64,000 nucleotides of DNA from Paenibacillus chitinolyticus NBRC 15660 (GTDB lineage: Bacteria > Bacillota > Bacilli > Paenibacillales > NBRC-103111): positions 186,001 through 250,000 of the forward strand of contig NZ_BBJT01000001.1 in assembly GCF_000739915.1 (NCBI RefSeq), given 5' to 3'. This document shows positions 18,145 to 26,369 of the stretch, one piece after another. The translations under genes were made by a program, and so were the position numbers. Each line of letters opens with the position of its first letter. Position 1 is the stretch's first letter. The notes under the pieces are model-generated. The model searched no databases. It saw only the letters and a program-made list of their open reading frames with translations, and was not told the DNA's origin.

Positions 18145-19590
18145 GTGAAAGATCTAACAACTGTCTGTACAAGGGAACCCAGCGCGGCACCGCATGCCGA
18201 TCCGCGCCGCTGGATGGCTTTAGTCCTGATTTTGCTGCCGACTCTTCTGATTTCGCTGAACAATTACATGATGCAGGTGGCGCTTCCGATGATACAGGGA
18301 AGCGTCCATGCCAGCTTTGCCGAAGCGCAGCTTATTTTTTCGGGATATTCGTTAGGGCTTGCCGTTGCTTTGATTTTAGGCGGAAAACTGGGTGACTTAT
18401 ATGGCCGAAAACGCATGTTACGGATCGGGGTTTTGGGTTTTACTTGTATGTGCCTGTTCGGCGGATTGGTATCGGACCCCACTTTACTCATCGTCATTCG
18501 CATCATCCAGGGTTTATCGGCAGCGATGATCCAACCGCAGGTTTTGTCCATTATGCAGAGCATCTTCCTCCCGAGGGAAAAGGGGCTGGTTTTTGCCATC
18601 TATGGGGCCGTCATCGGCATAGGGTTCACCCTTGGCCTGATTTTGGGCGGTTTTTTGGTGGACGGGAACCTGTTCGGCCTTAGCTGGAGGATCGTTTTTC
18701 TGGTTAATGTGCCTTTTGGACTGCTTGTGATGATGGGACTGCCGATGGTTCCCGAATCGCGCGGGCAATCCGAACCGAGTATCGACTGGATCGGCATTGC
18801 TCTTGTTATGTCCGGATTGTTTTTGCTTATTTATCCGTTAACGATCGGGCAAAAACAAGGTTGGCCGGTATGGATCTGGGGATGCTTGCTTTTATCGCTT
18901 GTGCTTCTGTTTCTATTCGTGCTTCTGCAGAAACGGAGAGAAGAGACGGGACGCGTGCCGTTGATGAAGCTTTCCATGTTCAAAATAGGTTCATTCCGGA
19001 TCGGAATCATCACGGAGGTAGTTGTCTATCTCAGTATGTTCTCTTTTTTCTTCGTATTAAACTACTATTTGCAGGCGGGATTGCAATTTGATCTTAAATC
19101 GACCAGCTTAGTTTTTTTACCGATTGGCTTGGGATGTTTCGCCGCTTCTTTAATGTCGGCATGGTTGGTGAAAAGATGGGGAGTTGCGGTATTAAAAACA
19201 GGGATGCTTACGATGGGAGCGAGTTTATTTATACTGATTTGGTCACTGCATGCCGATGCCGTGCATTTACTTCATTTTCAAAACGTATTGATTCTGTCTG
19301 TATACGGGCTGGGTCTGGGCATGGCTACAACGCCGCTTGCTAATACGATCTTGAATCGCGTGCCGGCGGTATCGGCCGGAACCGGTTCGGGGCTGTTTAC
19401 GACTTTTATGTATTTGGCGAACGCTTTGGGTGTAGCAGGGATCGGCATTTTGTTTTCTTCTGCGCTGAATTCGCCTCTTGCCGAAGCCGGCCTGGAAGAT
19501 TACATCAGAGCTTTTTCCGTTACAACCGCCGCGAGTGGAGTGCTGGCTTTTGCCGCTTGTGCATGCATCAGTATGTTAAAAAAAGAGTGA
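18145..19590 (+). CDS. MFS transporter, 14-TMS drug efflux type (DHA2)
   Basis: 481 residues from GTG 18145, with TAGGAGGGG upstream. The length and helix count fit the 14-helix DHA2 group (EmrB/QacA-like). Motif A reads GGKLGDLYGRKRMLRIG and helix 5 has GAVIGIGFTLGLILGGFLVDG. These are proton-driven exporters of drugs, dyes or siderophores. It stands alone between the AraC gene and a terminator, so AraC-dependent control is possible but not shown. Confidence 0.9.
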   Translation: MKDLTTVCTREPSAAPHADPRRWMALVLILLPTLLISLNNYMMQVALPMIQGSVHASFAEAQLIFSGYSLGLAVALILGGKLGDLYGRKRMLRIGVLGFTCMCLFGGLVSDPTLLIVIRIIQGLSAAMIQPQVLSIMQSIFLPREKGLVFAIYGAVIGIGFTLGLILGGFLVDGNLFGLSWRIVFLVNVPFGLLVMMGLPMVPESRGQSEPSIDWIGIALVMSGLFLLIYPLTIGQKQGWPVWIWGCLLLSLVLLFLFVLLQKRREETGRVPLMKLSMFKIGSFRIGIITEVVVYLSMFSFFFVLNYYLQAGLQFDLKSTSLVFLPIGLGCFAASLMSAWLVKRWGVAVLKTGMLTMGASLFILIWSLHADAVHLLHFQNVLILSVYGLGLGMATTPLANTILNRVPAVSAGTGSGLFTTFMYLANALGVAGIGILFSSALNSPLAEAGLEDYIRAFSVTTAASGVLAFAACACISMLKKE

Positions 19591-19600
19591 GGTGACTGAA

Positions 19601-19639
19601 GTGAGTAACTTACTTGATGGTTACAGATTAAAAACCTAA
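19601..19639 (+). pseudogene. Possible N-terminal remnant of an NADH:flavin oxidoreductase
   Basis: GTG 19601, seven bases after GAGGTGA, opens a 12-codon frame reading MSNLLDGYRLKT and then a stop. The pattern LLxxYxLKx is how many old-yellow-enzyme-family proteins begin. Nothing further of such a gene follows. It could be a truncation relic joined to the terminator, or chance. Confidence 0.25.
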
Positions 19640-19670
19640 AAACCCGGCGGACCGAGGTCCTGACCGGGTT
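19637..19670 (-). terminator. Rho-independent terminator of the phytase-like gene
   Basis: AACCCGG (19641-19647) pairs with CCGGGTT (19664-19670). Read on the minus strand, the stem is followed by TTTTAGGTTTTT. It may also stop plus-strand transcription. Confidence 0.75.
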
Positions 19671-19687
19671 TGCTGATTTTGCGCGTT

Positions 19688-21142
19688 TTACTTGATGGTA
19701 TAAGGGAGCTTGAACGTCCAGAGCTCGGTGCCGTTTTCCGGAGAGCTGCTGTCGACGCCGAAATCGTTGTCGTTTACGATGACAAGCGTATTGCCGTTTA
19801 CGAGAGAAACGCCTTCGACTTTCTCATACGGATATTTGAAAGGGACCAGATCGAGCAGCGTCCGTTTGGTAGGAGGAAGGATCTTCTGGTCTTTCAGCTC
19901 GGCCGGGGACATTTGCTCCAGTGTTTTACCGGCTGCTTTGGTATCGTCGTATTTGCCGAGAATGTTTGTCGCGTTAGACAGATCGATGAAATAGATGCGC
20001 TTAAGCTGCGCCTTGTCTCCCGCATTTTTGTCGCGTTCGTCGATAAGCAGCGTATTTTCATCCACGACCACGAGGTCGGAAATGACGATGTCCGCTTGCT
20101 TCAACCCTTTAAAAGCTTTAGCGTCTTCCGCGAGATAAGCGAATTCGGCTACCGGCTCCAGCGTTTGCAGATTAAATTTGATGATACGAAGTTGACGCGA
20201 ATTGTCGGATTCCTTGTTCGGGCTACGCAGCGGGCTTTGCATTGCCATGAACATGTAACGGCCGTCCGGTGTGATGCCTACCGCTTCGGCGCCGCGGTTT
20301 TGGCGGAGCTTGTTGTAGACGGCCGGCAGTGTTTCACGGGCCGGTACAAGCGGTGTGGAAACTTGAGCGGCCCAGCCTTTAGGCACAATGCGCTCGATCA
20401 GGGTGCCGTCCCGTTTTACATGCACCAGGGAAGGTCCGTACTCGTCCGAAATCCAGAACGTATCGTCTTTGGGGTTGTAGGCCAGTCCTTCAACGTCGAG
20501 ACCGTACGGATCGTAAGCGAGTTCTTTCTCGGCTTTGGCGTCGAAAGGCGCTTCGTCCCGGCCTTTGATGTTCGGCAAACCGCTGATGTTGGCTTTTCCC
20601 GTTGCCGGATTAATACCGTTCAATTTAAGCGGGAATTGGTCGAGAATGTTGATTTGACCGTCTTTAATTTCGATTTTGTAAATAGTCGGGGTATAATCGG
20701 CCAGCGGGAACGTGCGGACCATGGTTCCTTTTACTTCGACTTCTCCGTTCGGCCCGCGGTCCGCCGTTGTATAGAATACATTGTCGGGATCGCCCGGCAG
20801 GTGGGTCAGCGAGGAGCCGATGCCCATTTTGAGGCCTTCTGCAAGATCGGGAGCATTCAGTTTGTATTTGCCTGTCAGTGCAGGCTTGTCCGTCAGAGAG
20901 ACACGGCTGCGGAACTCGTCCCAATCGACGTATTTGCCGGTCGCTTCGCTGATTGCGCGAAAAGGCAGATACAGGCTGCCGTCGATGTTTACGGCCGGAA
21001 CGGACGGGGCAACGGTTTCCCCGTTGTTGGTGTAGGTGACCGAGTCCGCCGTAGAGCCTTTCAGATCCGCGGCAAAAGCGGAGCCTGTTCCGGATACGAG
21101 CGTGAGTGCTGCCGATGCGGCGATAAGCCAATTCTTTTTCAT
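19688..21142 (-). CDS. Secreted phytase-like (esterase-like activity) protein with copper-amine-oxidase-N-type domain
   Basis: 484 residues. A Sec signal peptide (1-24, ends GSAFAA) is followed by a short domain of the copper amine oxidase N-terminal type (about 45-90, VNIDGSLYLPFRAISEATGKYVDW), widespread in Paenibacillus surface proteins. A beta-propeller of the phytase-like family fills the rest (FYTTADRGPNGEV, FWISDEYGPSLVHVKRDGTLIERIVPKGW, EAVGITPDGRYMFMAMQSPL). Relatives are annotated as phosphodiesterase- or phytase-like with unproven activity. It is probably extracellular. AAGGGGATC is spaced properly before ATG. It has no operon partner. Confidence 0.82.
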   Translation of the reverse strand: MKKNWLIAASAALTLVSGTGSAFAADLKGSTADSVTYTNNGETVAPSVPAVNIDGSLYLPFRAISEATGKYVDWDEFRSRVSLTDKPALTGKYKLNAPDLAEGLKMGIGSSLTHLPGDPDNVFYTTADRGPNGEVEVKGTMVRTFPLADYTPTIYKIEIKDGQINILDQFPLKLNGINPATGKANISGLPNIKGRDEAPFDAKAEKELAYDPYGLDVEGLAYNPKDDTFWISDEYGPSLVHVKRDGTLIERIVPKGWAAQVSTPLVPARETLPAVYNKLRQNRGAEAVGITPDGRYMFMAMQSPLRSPNKESDNSRQLRIIKFNLQTLEPVAEFAYLAEDAKAFKGLKQADIVISDLVVVDENTLLIDERDKNAGDKAQLKRIYFIDLSNATNILGKYDDTKAAGKTLEQMSPAELKDQKILPPTKRTLLDLVPFKYPYEKVEGVSLVNGNTLVIVNDNDFGVDSSSPENGTELWTFKLPYTIK

Positions 21143-21413
21143 TTTTGCAGATCCCCTTCATAGATCGGATAGTATGTATGCGTTACTAAACCTGACTATA
21201 ACAGGAGATTGTTAACGTTAAGTAAGTCTATATTTGAGATTTTGTAAAGGCGAAGCAGGGGATAGGATACAGCAGCATATTCTCATAGAAAAAGTAGGCC
21301 GGGAAGAAAGCTTGCGGCCGTTCGGACCCGGTGCCCGGGATGCGAGGACGAGTACGGGAATCATAGACCGGAGGGAGGTTATAGCAAGGCACCGCACATG
21401 AATGATTGGTACA

Positions 21414-21444
21414 TAAAAAAAAGCTACCCCTGCAGGGATAGCTT
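21414..21444 (-). terminator. Rho-independent terminator of the MFS gene
   Basis: Read on the minus strand, AAGCTATCCCTGCAGGGGTAG forms a near-perfect hairpin with its own 3' half (21421-21444). A run of eight T follows (the A run at 21415-21422). Confidence 0.85.
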
Positions 21445-21455
21445 CTCGCTTGTAT

Positions 21456-22649
21456 TTAGGCATTCAGGCGTACCGGGTGCTCTCTCTCCGGTTTGTGTCT
21501 TTCGGCAGCGGAAAGCTTGAAAGAGACGAAGTTAATGACGATTGCCGCCGCGACCCCGGCCGCTCCGATCCATGTCACGGCATTCAGGGAGATACTGCCG
21601 ACGATAATGCCGCCGATTCCGGCACCGGCTGCCATGGCAAGCTGCATCACGGAACTGTTCAGGCTGAGCATGATTCCGGATGATTCGGGTGCCATCGTGA
21701 CGAGATTATACTGCTGGGTCGGGCCGGAAGACCAGGCGGCAAACGACCACAAAATCAGCACGGCGAATACGACGACAGGGGAGTGAGCGGCCAGCGTCAG
21801 CAGAAGCAGGGTGATGATGTGCAGAGTCATGCCGGACATGAGCGTGCGGTACACTCCCCATTTATCCGCGCTGTAGCCGCCAAACTTGGAACCGACGAGG
21901 CTGGCGATGCCGAATGCGAGCAGTGCGGCGCTTAACATTTTTTCGTTCATGCCGGTAATGGTCAGCAGATAAGGGGAGATATAGGTGTACGCGATGGAAT
22001 ATCCCCCCAGCCAAAAGAAACTTACCGATAAAGCCAGAAGGATTCTGGGTTGTTTAAGAAGGGCCATCTGCTCGCGCAAAGGAACGGGAGCGTCACCTTC
22101 CGTTTTCGGAATGGTAACGGACAAGATGAACATCGCCAGCAGGCCGAGTGCGCCGATACCGGCGAAAATCGTTTTCCAGTCGTAAGTCGCCGCAACCAGC
22201 CTTCCGAGCGGAACGCCCACAATGAGAGAAGCGGTAAAGCCCGTAATGACGGTCGCAATCGCGCTTGCCTGCTTACCGGAGGGCGCAATTTTGGCTGCTA
22301 CGGTCAAAGCGGTTACGACAACCACCCCCGCGCCGAGCGCCATCAGAACACGGGCGCCCACAAAAGCGGCAAAACCCGGCAGAATAAATGCGAGTAAGTT
22401 CGCGACGACAAAAAGTCCGAGTGAATAGATCAGTAATTTGCGCCGTTCCCAGCGGGCGGTCCAAGCGATCAGAAAGGGTGTCCCCAGCCCGTAAACGAGC
22501 GAAAAAACGGTAATGAGCTGTCCTGCGGCAACCAGCGATATGTCGAGGCTGGCAGAGATTTTATCCAGAATTCCGGCAATGATGTACTCGGACGTTCCCA
22601 CCAGAAAGCTGATCAGGGCAAGCATGTAGATTTTCCATGTTTTAAACAT
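21456..22649 (-). CDS. MFS transporter (AraJ/DHA1-like)
   Basis: 397 residues, ATG 22649 after AGAGGATGACAAC. It has twelve helices. The start MLALISFLVGTSEYIIAGILDKISASLDIS and FSLVYGLGTPFLIAWTARWERRKLLIYSL are typical of the AraJ/YtbD-like sugar- or drug-efflux MFS group. An ATTTC-N10-GAAAT repeat lies 30 bp before the start, with two more around the ArsR gene upstream. Control by that ArsR protein, probably in one operon with it, is therefore likely. The substrate is unknown. Confidence 0.9.
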   Translation of the reverse strand: MFKTWKIYMLALISFLVGTSEYIIAGILDKISASLDISLVAAGQLITVFSLVYGLGTPFLIAWTARWERRKLLIYSLGLFVVANLLAFILPGFAAFVGARVLMALGAGVVVVTALTVAAKIAPSGKQASAIATVITGFTASLIVGVPLGRLVAATYDWKTIFAGIGALGLLAMFILSVTIPKTEGDAPVPLREQMALLKQPRILLALSVSFFWLGGYSIAYTYISPYLLTITGMNEKMLSAALLAFGIASLVGSKFGGYSADKWGVYRTLMSGMTLHIITLLLLTLAAHSPVVVFAVLILWSFAAWSSGPTQQYNLVTMAPESSGIMLSLNSSVMQLAMAAGAGIGGIIVGSISLNAVTWIGAAGVAAAIVINFVSFKLSAAERHKPEREHPVRLNA

Positions 22650-22678
22650 GTTGTCATCCTCTTTTCTTAATAGTATTA

Positions 22679-22700
22679 TATTTCTAGAAATATAGAAATA
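22679..22700 (-). promoter_or_regulatory. Candidate ArsR operator, copy 1 (before MFS gene)
   Basis: TATTTC (22679-22684) and GAAATA (22695-22700) are separated by 10 bp. The core also holds the perfect palindrome ATATTTCTAGAAATAT (22678-22693). Confidence 0.65.
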
Positions 22701-22774
22701 AAAAGGGCAGCGGTGTTAAAAGCTGTTTAGGTACGTAAACGTTTCATACGGAACTTTAAAAGTACGTATTTTTG

Positions 22775-22798
22775 ATATTTCTAGTTATATCGAAATAT
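22775..22798 (-). promoter_or_regulatory. Candidate ArsR operator, copy 2 (arsR-MFS gap)
   Basis: ATATTTC (22775-22781) and GAAATAT (22792-22798) are separated by 10 bp, the same arrangement as the other two copies. It lies just downstream of the ArsR stop. Confidence 0.65.
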
Positions 22799-22808
22799 AG
22801 AACAAAAA

Positions 22809-23084
22809 TTATTCGATCAAATAAGGCGCAAATTTTTTGACCGTTTCTTCATTTAAGCTGTAATAAATGTAGGTCCCTTTTTTCTGGGAATGAAGCAATC
22901 CGCAATCAGATAATTGTTTCAAATGATGAGACAACGTGGAAAGAGCGATGGATTCCAAGCGGCTCTCGAGATCCGCAGGACAGAGATTGCTTTCCTTGGT
23001 CAAAATTTGAATGATTTTATAGCGGGTATGCTCACCCAGTGCCCTGTGCACTTTAACGGCTTGATTAGTTTCCATACTTTCCAC
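22809..23084 (-). CDS. ArsR-family winged-helix repressor
   Basis: 91 residues, one complete ArsR helix-turn-helix domain (ALGEHTRYKIIQILTKESNLCPADLESRL, then ALSTLSHHLKQLSDCGLLHSQKKGTYIYYSL). Only single Cys residues are present (one in LCPADL, one in SDCGLL), so the CxC metal site of arsenic sensors is absent. A non-metal or redox signal is more likely. Three ATTTC-N10-GAAAT inverted repeats flank it and the MFS gene, indicating autoregulation and control of the transporter. Confidence 0.9.
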   Translation of the reverse strand: MESMETNQAVKVHRALGEHTRYKIIQILTKESNLCPADLESRLESIALSTLSHHLKQLSDCGLLHSQKKGTYIYYSLNEETVKKFAPYLIE

Positions 23085-23125
23085 ACCCTTTTTCTACCGG
23101 CCTTACACGCTGCCTGCCGCTTTTC

Positions 23126-23149
23126 TTATTTCTAAACTTTTCGAAATAA
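23126..23149 (-). promoter_or_regulatory. Candidate ArsR operator, copy 3 (before arsR)
   Basis: TTATTTC (23126-23132) and GAAATAA (23143-23149) are separated by 10 bp, 42 bp upstream of the ArsR start on the minus strand. Confidence 0.65.
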
Positions 23150-23218
23150 CTATACCATGCCTTCATTCAAAAGTAAACGCCTTACAACCAAGTTATCGAA
23201 TTATTTTGAACAACGAAA

Positions 23219-23261
23219 ATAAAAAGCTGCCCGCGTCCAAGAAGGACGTCGGGACAGCTTC
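23219..23261 (-). terminator. Rho-independent terminator of the chitinase gene
   Basis: On the minus strand AAGCTGTCCCGACGTCC pairs with GGACGCGGGCAGCTT around TTCTT, followed by TTTTATT (23219-23223 region). Confidence 0.85.
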
Positions 23262-23286
23262 TTCTATTCCGAAACGGAACAAAGGT

Positions 23287-24846
23287 TTATTTCAATGCCG
23301 TATAGATGGCATCCAAAAGGTCTGCACCCAGGTTTTGACCATATTCCCAGAACATGATGCCGCCCAGGTTGTTGCTTTTGAGATAGTTGACTTTCTGAGT
23401 CAGAGACTCCGCGTCATCGTAGCTCAGCATGCTGCTGCCCTTAGTGAGGTAGGGAGCTTTGGCAACGTCGTCCCATTGACGGGTCCAGCCGTTTTTGTTG
23501 ATGTAGCTGGCTTTGAGCTCGTCATACGTGTAATCCCCGGCACCGTGGGAGTAGAAAGCTCCGCCGATTACGATTTTTTCGGATGGAACGCCGCGTCCCT
23601 TGTAAAGCTTCACCGCATTGTCCACACTGTAGTTGGAGTTCAGAGAAGACGTGTACAGGTTCGTGTGGTGGGTGTTGGCGCCGACCTGCATGTCGTAGGT
23701 CATAATGTTGATGAAAGTGAAGTAAGGGTGTACGCCTCCCAGGTCGATTCCTTGCACACCGTACTCGGAAGCGCCCATTGCCGCTGTAATTTCATACTTT
23801 TTGTTACCGGTACGGCCGTCGGCCGCGCTGCCGGCATCGAGAACTTCACGAAGTTTTTGCAGGAAAAGGGTGTAGTTTTGTTTGTCCGCCGTTGTCGGAT
23901 ACTCCCAGTCCAGATCGATTCCGTCGAGTTTGTTAGCACGGATATACTGCAGGGCGCTGTTAGCGAAAGCCGTACGGTTCGCATCCGTGGAAGCTGCGCT
24001 CGTGAAACCGTCTGAACGGCCCCAGCCGCCTACGGAAATCAGAACCTTCAAATCGGGATTTTTCTGTTTCAGCGTAACCAGTTGAGCGATTTGGGAAGTA
24101 TCTCCGCCGCTGACGCCGTTATTGGCGACATCCGCAAATGCATAGAAGATGTGCGTCAATTTGTTGGCGGGAACCGTGTTCACGGCCGGGAAGTGCCAGG
24201 AAGCAACGTAAGCGCCGTTGATTTTGGTCAGCGGCGTCGTACCGCCTCCGTCCGAGGACGTAGTCACCGCAAGAACATTACTGGCTGCGGATAAGTTGCC
24301 GGCTGCGTCTTTCGCTTTAACGCTGAAAGAGTATGCCGTATTGGCTGCCAGGCCGGTTACCGTAGCGGTTGTGCCGGTTACCGAGACAGTCAGCGCGGAA
24401 CCGTTGTAAACGTTGTAGCCGGTTACGCCGACATTATCCGTGGAAGCATTCCACGAAAGGGTAACACTTGTGGAAGTTTTGCTGGTCAAGGTCAGTCCTG
24501 CAGGAGCAGTCGGTGCCGTTGTATCCGGCGTGCCGCCTGTGCAGTCGCTGACGTATTTCCAGCTGCCCCATGTATTTGTCTGGGAAGGCGTTTCGCCCTG
24601 TGTCCACCATTTCGCTTCGAATACTTTCCCGTTGTAAGAAACTTTTTGTCCACCCGTATAAACTTTGGTAGAATCCCAGGCCGCATCCGTACAAGCGGCA
24701 GCCGCAGCCGAGACATCAGCAGCCGCGGAAGCCTGCCCGGTATTCAAACCAAGGAAAGGAAGCAGAGAAACTAGCAGGGATACGATCAGCAGAATACGGA
24801 AAAGGACCTGCTTGGGAGATTGAGAGCGAATAGATTGCCAATTCAT
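23287..24846 (-). CDS. Secreted GH18 chitinase with CBM5/12 and FN3 domains
   Basis: 519 residues. Signal peptide about 1-41 (ends GQASAAA), then a chitin-binding CBM5/12 domain (about 50-102, CTDAAWDSTKVYTGGQKVSYNGKVFEAKWWTQGETP), a fibronectin type III domain (about 112-195) and a GH18 catalytic barrel (about 205-519). The GH18 signature DGIDLDWEYP carries Glu315 as the catalytic acid, with the two Asp upstream; VLISVGGWG (the SxGG strand) and INIMTYDMQ are also present. It hydrolyses chitin outside the cell by retaining, substrate-assisted catalysis. GH18 endo/exo mode cannot be told. The upstream 200 bp contain a possible structured leader. Confidence 0.95.
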   Translation of the reverse strand: MNWQSIRSQSPKQVLFRILLIVSLLVSLLPFLGLNTGQASAAADVSAAAAACTDAAWDSTKVYTGGQKVSYNGKVFEAKWWTQGETPSQTNTWGSWKYVSDCTGGTPDTTAPTAPAGLTLTSKTSTSVTLSWNASTDNVGVTGYNVYNGSALTVSVTGTTATVTGLAANTAYSFSVKAKDAAGNLSAASNVLAVTTSSDGGGTTPLTKINGAYVASWHFPAVNTVPANKLTHIFYAFADVANNGVSGGDTSQIAQLVTLKQKNPDLKVLISVGGWGRSDGFTSAASTDANRTAFANSALQYIRANKLDGIDLDWEYPTTADKQNYTLFLQKLREVLDAGSAADGRTGNKKYEITAAMGASEYGVQGIDLGGVHPYFTFINIMTYDMQVGANTHHTNLYTSSLNSNYSVDNAVKLYKGRGVPSEKIVIGGAFYSHGAGDYTYDELKASYINKNGWTRQWDDVAKAPYLTKGSSMLSYDDAESLTQKVNYLKSNNLGGIMFWEYGQNLGADLLDAIYTALK

Positions 24847-25342
24847 TACATATAGCCTCCTTTAATGAATAAATTTGATACCGCTTACATTATTTCTTTT
24901 CGCTACTTCACCTCACTTTGTAAAGACTCCCGGTCCTTTGTTCAGGCCAATAAAAGGCTAGCCCGAGCTCAAGAGTTAGCAAAAAACGAATGCATACTCC
25001 GTCATGCGGAAGCGGGAGTCATCTAATCTTGTAAAGTTTGCTGCTGCAAGTCTATGAATCTGCTTGCTCTCCTATTATCGTTTAAACTTTTTACCAGAAA
25101 AAGGGGTATTTTTTCATTATCAGGGAGAAATTTTCTCTTTTTTGACATTTTTCATCAAAGGAACGTGGCACTTAGAGACAAGTCTTGAAGTGCGCAGTAA
25201 GCGGGGACAGCCGGCTATTTTCGGGGAATTACCGAGTAAATGGGTATCTTCCAAGAACACAATACTTTTAAAGCTACTATATATAGAATGTGTCGAGATC
25301 AAAAGCTGAAAGACACCCAGGTAGTTTAGGAGAGGAGAATGT
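24847..25342. other. 496-bp divergent intergenic region with a possible structured chitinase leader
   Basis: This region lies between the divergent chitinase and CPBP genes and holds no convincing gene. Read toward the chitinase, GACTCCCG (25020-25013) can pair with CGGGAGTC (24932-24925), closing about 96 nt. The closed part contains small hairpins such as TCCG-CATGA-CGGA and a GCC/GGC stem around TTTTATT. The 3' arm GTCTTT could instead pair with AAAGGAC next to it, so two exclusive folds are possible. I do not recognise a known riboswitch class here. The right half (25060-25300) is AT-rich and probably carries the CPBP promoter. Confidence 0.35.
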
Positions 25343-26239
25343 GTGATCAAACCTTCACTTGAAACTCAAGGTGGCCGTGCATCCACGGGCTTGACCCGGG
25401 ATACGGGAGGAAGAATTCACTTGGTCTGGCGCATCTTGCTCGGCTGGCTTTCGTTCGTCGTCGCATTGGGAGTGGCCGTCGCCGTAACCTTAGCCGCGCA
25501 AAACTACGGATTCCCGGTCCTGGCCCAGCAAATTATCCTTGCGGTCGTGACTACGGGTATTGCCGTGCCGCTCATTTACTTGTTGAGACGCTATGCCGAC
25601 AACCGGCCTTGGAGCGGATTGGGATTGAGTCCTCTTCCGTCGGGATTCCGGTATTTGCTGCTGGGCGCAGGCTTTCTAATCGCGATGATGGGCATTGCTC
25701 TGCTCGCGGGAACGCTGGCAGGCTGGGTCCGGGTGGTAGATGTTCACTTGCCAGTGGAGACCCTGCTCGTCATTCTGATTAACATTCCGATCGCTTTTTT
25801 CTACGAAGCGTTTCCGGAAGAAGTAACGTTCCGTGGCTATCTATACGGCAACCTGAGCGAGCGATTCAACAGATGGCTGGCACTGCTGTTTCAGCTTATT
25901 CTTTTTGTGCTTGCCCCTGTCGCTCTGACGGCCGCCCTGGTTGCCGCCGGAGTAGGTACCTGGGATCTGATTACGATCGACTATGTCGTTAATTTGCTTG
26001 CCTTCGGTATCGCGCTTCAATTGTGCCGGATCTTTACCGGAAATTTGTGGATGTGTATCGGATTTCATCTGGCTTGGCTGGAAATGGTCCGTTTTGTGAT
26101 TGTTCCTTCGGACAGTGCCCTTATTGAAGTGGAGTATTTGTCGCCTTACGGAAGTTACCTGGTGTCGCTCGGTTCTGTAACGATCGGTATTCTTGTGCTG
26201 CTGTACTGGACGTACCGGAACAGAAATCGTCAGAAGTAG
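25343..26239 (+). CDS. CPBP-family intramembrane glutamic endopeptidase
   Basis: 298 residues from GTG 25343 after AGGAGAGGAGA. Eight or so hydrophobic segments are seen. The diagnostic EExxxR motif is Glu159-Glu160...Arg164 (FPEEVTFRGYLYG), followed by the later histidine region (GFHLAWLEMVRF). Members are membrane proteases related to Rce1 and, in Firmicutes, to bacteriocin-immunity proteins. The partner protein is unknown. It is a single-gene unit with a terminator 70 bp downstream. Confidence 0.88.
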   Translation: MIKPSLETQGGRASTGLTRDTGGRIHLVWRILLGWLSFVVALGVAVAVTLAAQNYGFPVLAQQIILAVVTTGIAVPLIYLLRRYADNRPWSGLGLSPLPSGFRYLLLGAGFLIAMMGIALLAGTLAGWVRVVDVHLPVETLLVILINIPIAFFYEAFPEEVTFRGYLYGNLSERFNRWLALLFQLILFVLAPVALTAALVAAGVGTWDLITIDYVVNLLAFGIALQLCRIFTGNLWMCIGFHLAWLEMVRFVIVPSDSALIEVEYLSPYGSYLVSLGSVTIGILVLLYWTYRNRNRQK

Positions 26240-26307
26240 ATTCGAGAATAGCCTGGCCCCCTTTTGTTGAAGCGGTAGTAAGCGGGACGGAAGGACTATG
26301 GGAAAAT

Positions 26308-26348
26308 CGGCACATACGACCCGCAAGAGGGAATGTGCCGCTTTTTTT
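26308..26348 (+). terminator. Rho-independent terminator after the CPBP gene
   Basis: CGGCACAT (26308-26315) pairs with ATGTGCCG (26333-26340), followed by CTTTTTTT. Confidence 0.8.
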
Positions 26349-26369
26349 GCCGGGAAAAAATCCCCACCC

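Noticed and set aside
19670-21163. Long plus-strand open frame of about 497 codons
   Set aside because: It is the antisense of the phytase-like gene, which has a signal peptide, ribosome site and recognisable domains; the plus-strand translation shows none.
23206-24015. 269-codon plus-strand frame
   Set aside because: Lies over the chitinase terminator and coding region on the opposite strand; chance frame.
24925-25020. c-di-GMP-I (GEMM) riboswitch upstream of the chitinase
   Set aside because: Conserved blocks such as GGGACGCAAAGCC were not found on either strand.
25064-25309. 81-codon frame in the chitinase-CPBP gap
   Set aside because: Weak start, AT-rich low-complexity translation, no homology recognised; probably promoter DNA.
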